Positions 4,846 through 5,938 of a DNA stretch of 5,938 nucleotides are shown piece by piece. The stretch's first letter is position 1. Each line of letters starts with the position of its first letter. A model generated the notes under the pieces. The model was not told the origin of the DNA. It ran no database searches and saw nothing but the letters and a program-made list of their open reading frames with translations. Origin of the DNA: Verrucomicrobiota bacterium (GTDB lineage Bacteria > Verrucomicrobiota > Verrucomicrobiae > Chthoniobacterales > UBA10450); NCBI GenBank assembly GCA_003219495.1, contig QHOZ01000030.1, positions 10,568 to 16,505 of the forward strand, read 5' to 3'. The position numbers and the translations under genes were made by a program.

Positions 4846-5938
4846 ATGGAATTGAGCGGTAAACCGCTTTCCCTTGAAGAAATCGCCGCCGTTGCGCTCG
4901 GCTCGGAACCTGTCGCGATCGCAGCCTCGGCGTTGCCACGAATTTCCGCATCGCGAAAAGTCATCGAAGACATCGTGAATCGCCGCGACGCCGTCGTTTA
5001 CGGCGTCAATACCGGTTTCGGCAAACTTGCCGACGTTCGAATTCCCCGCGAAGAACTCGCCGCGCTCCAATTAAATCTCGTTCGCAGTCACGCGTGCGGA
5101 ATCGGTAACCCGCTTTCGGAGCCGGAAGTGCGCGCCATGATGTTGCTGCGCGCGAACGTTCTCGCGCTTGGGCTCAGCGGCATTCGCGCGGAAGTAATCG
5201 AGCTTCTTTGCGAAATGTTGAACGCGCGCATCCACCCGGTCGTGCCGGAAAAAGGATCGGTCGGCGCAAGTGGTGATCTCGCGCCGCTCGCGCATCTCGC
5301 GCTTCCGTTGATCGGCGAAGGCGAAGTTTTTTTCGAGAGCAAACGAATGCCGGCCGCCGACGCGCTGAAAGGCGCGAAATTGAAACCGGTCGAGCTCGGA
5401 GCCAAAGAAGGTCTCGCGTTGCTCAACGGCACTCAGGCGATGCACGCCGTCGGTGGATTGTCGATCTTTCGCGCGAAACGTTTGGCGAATATTGCCGATG
5501 TCGCCGGCGCGATGACGCTCGAAGGTTTGCGCGACACTCCGGCTGCGTTCGATCCCCGCTTGCAGGATGCACGTCCGCATTCCGGACAAAAAATCGCCGC
5601 CGCGCATTTGATGTCGATCCTGCGCGATAGCGAAATCCGCGAGTCACATCGTGAAAACGATACGCGCGTGCAGGACGCCTACAGCGTCCGTTGTATGCCG
5701 CAGGTCCACGGCGCGGTGCGCGACGTTCTCACGCATTGCGAAGAGATTTTGTTGATTGAGTCTTCGTCCGCGACGGACAACCCGCTCGTGTTCGCCGAGA
5801 CCGGCGATGTTGTTTCCGGGGGGAATTTTCACGGCGCGCCCTTGGCGTTCGCTTTCGATTATGCCGCCATCGCCCTCACCGATTTGTTGAACATCAGTGA
5901 ACGCCGCATCGATCGCCTAACGAATCCTGACAAAAGCG
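4846..5938 (+). CDS. hutH: Histidine ammonia-lyase, N-terminal part (3' end outside window)
   Basis: HutH removes ammonia from L-histidine to give trans-urocanate, the first step of histidine degradation, in the cytoplasm. The frame is open from ATG 4846 to the window end: 364 codons of a protein usually near 510. AGGA (4835-4838), 7 bases before the ATG, supports the start. The MIO cofactor forms from Ala141-Ser142-Gly143 in GSVGASGDLAPLAH. Active-site residues known from Pseudomonas putida HutH all appear one position earlier: Tyr52 (YGVNTGFG), His82, Asn194 (LLNGTQ), Tyr279 and Arg282 (QDAYSVRCMPQ), Phe328 (GGNFHG). The Ser81-His82 pair is the selectivity signature of histidine lyases; tyrosine and phenylalanine lyases carry His-Leu or Phe-Leu. 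ATDNPLVF and NISERRIDRL are also typical. The glutamate near residue 413 is beyond the window. No other hut gene is visible upstream. Confidence 0.96.
   Translation, partial: MELSGKPLSLEEIAAVALGSEPVAIAASALPRISASRKVIEDIVNRRDAVVYGVNTGFGKLADVRIPREELAALQLNLVRSHACGIGNPLSEPEVRAMMLLRANVLALGLSGIRAEVIELLCEMLNARIHPVVPEKGSVGASGDLAPLAHLALPLIGEGEVFFESKRMPAADALKGAKLKPVELGAKEGLALLNGTQAMHAVGGLSIFRAKRLANIADVAGAMTLEGLRDTPAAFDPRLQDARPHSGQKIAAAHLMSILRDSEIRESHRENDTRVQDAYSVRCMPQVHGAVRDVLTHCEEILLIESSSATDNPLVFAETGDVVSGGNFHGAPLAFAFDYAAIALTDLLNISERRIDRLTNPDKS

Noticed and set aside
4025..5832. Several long minus-strand ORFs opposite the 4184-4801 gene and hutH.
   Set aside because: They are shadows caused by GC-rich codon bias. 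They are Arg/Ala-rich, match no family, and lie opposite well-conserved plus-strand genes.

Overview
The window looks like ordinary chromosome from a moderately GC-rich, Gram-negative-type bacterium. The best guess is a soil member of the Verrucomicrobiota (Chthoniobacterales or Pedosphaera-like). This rests on two dispersed palindromic elements whose accidental translations read TGFQPV and TGLWPV, a signature I remember from Verrucomicrobia and Planctomycetes genomes. It also rests on the mix of protein styles. No rRNA or other taxonomic marker is present, so the assignment is inference.

Layout: (1) The 3' third of recG (2-748, +) overlaps by one base the start of an HtrA/DegP-type envelope protease gene (748-2280, +). 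(2) The protease gene converges on asd, aspartate-semialdehyde dehydrogenase (2337-3335, -). The 56-base gap is almost filled by a REP/BIME-like inverted pair that even supplies the asd stop codon. (3) asd diverges from a small L,D-transpeptidase-domain gene (3366-3827, +). Only 30 bases separate the two starts, and a good -10/-35 pair places the asd transcript start almost on its GTG codon. (4) A roughly 350-base stretch without long genes (3828-4183) holds a 40-residue lipoprotein gene (3920-4042). It has a perfect Shine-Dalgarno sequence, a TTG start and an LGAC lipobox. It is followed by a second REP/BIME-like element and a strong intrinsic terminator. (5) A secreted protein resembling transglutaminase-like cysteine proteases (4184-4801, +) follows, in which the expected catalytic His appears to be Asn. 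(6) The first 364 codons of hutH, histidine ammonia-lyase (4846 to the window end, +), complete the window.

Functional links: HtrA, the L,D-transpeptidase domain, the small lipoprotein and the secreted transglutaminase-like protein are all envelope-related. asd makes the precursor of diaminopimelate, the cross-link residue on which L,D-transpeptidases act. recG (DNA repair) and hutH (histidine catabolism) are unrelated housekeeping genes. No phage, insertion sequence, CRISPR or defence system is visible. The least ordinary items are the two BIME-like elements, the small lipoprotein gene, the transpeptidase that lacks a signal peptide, and the two possible leaderless starts.
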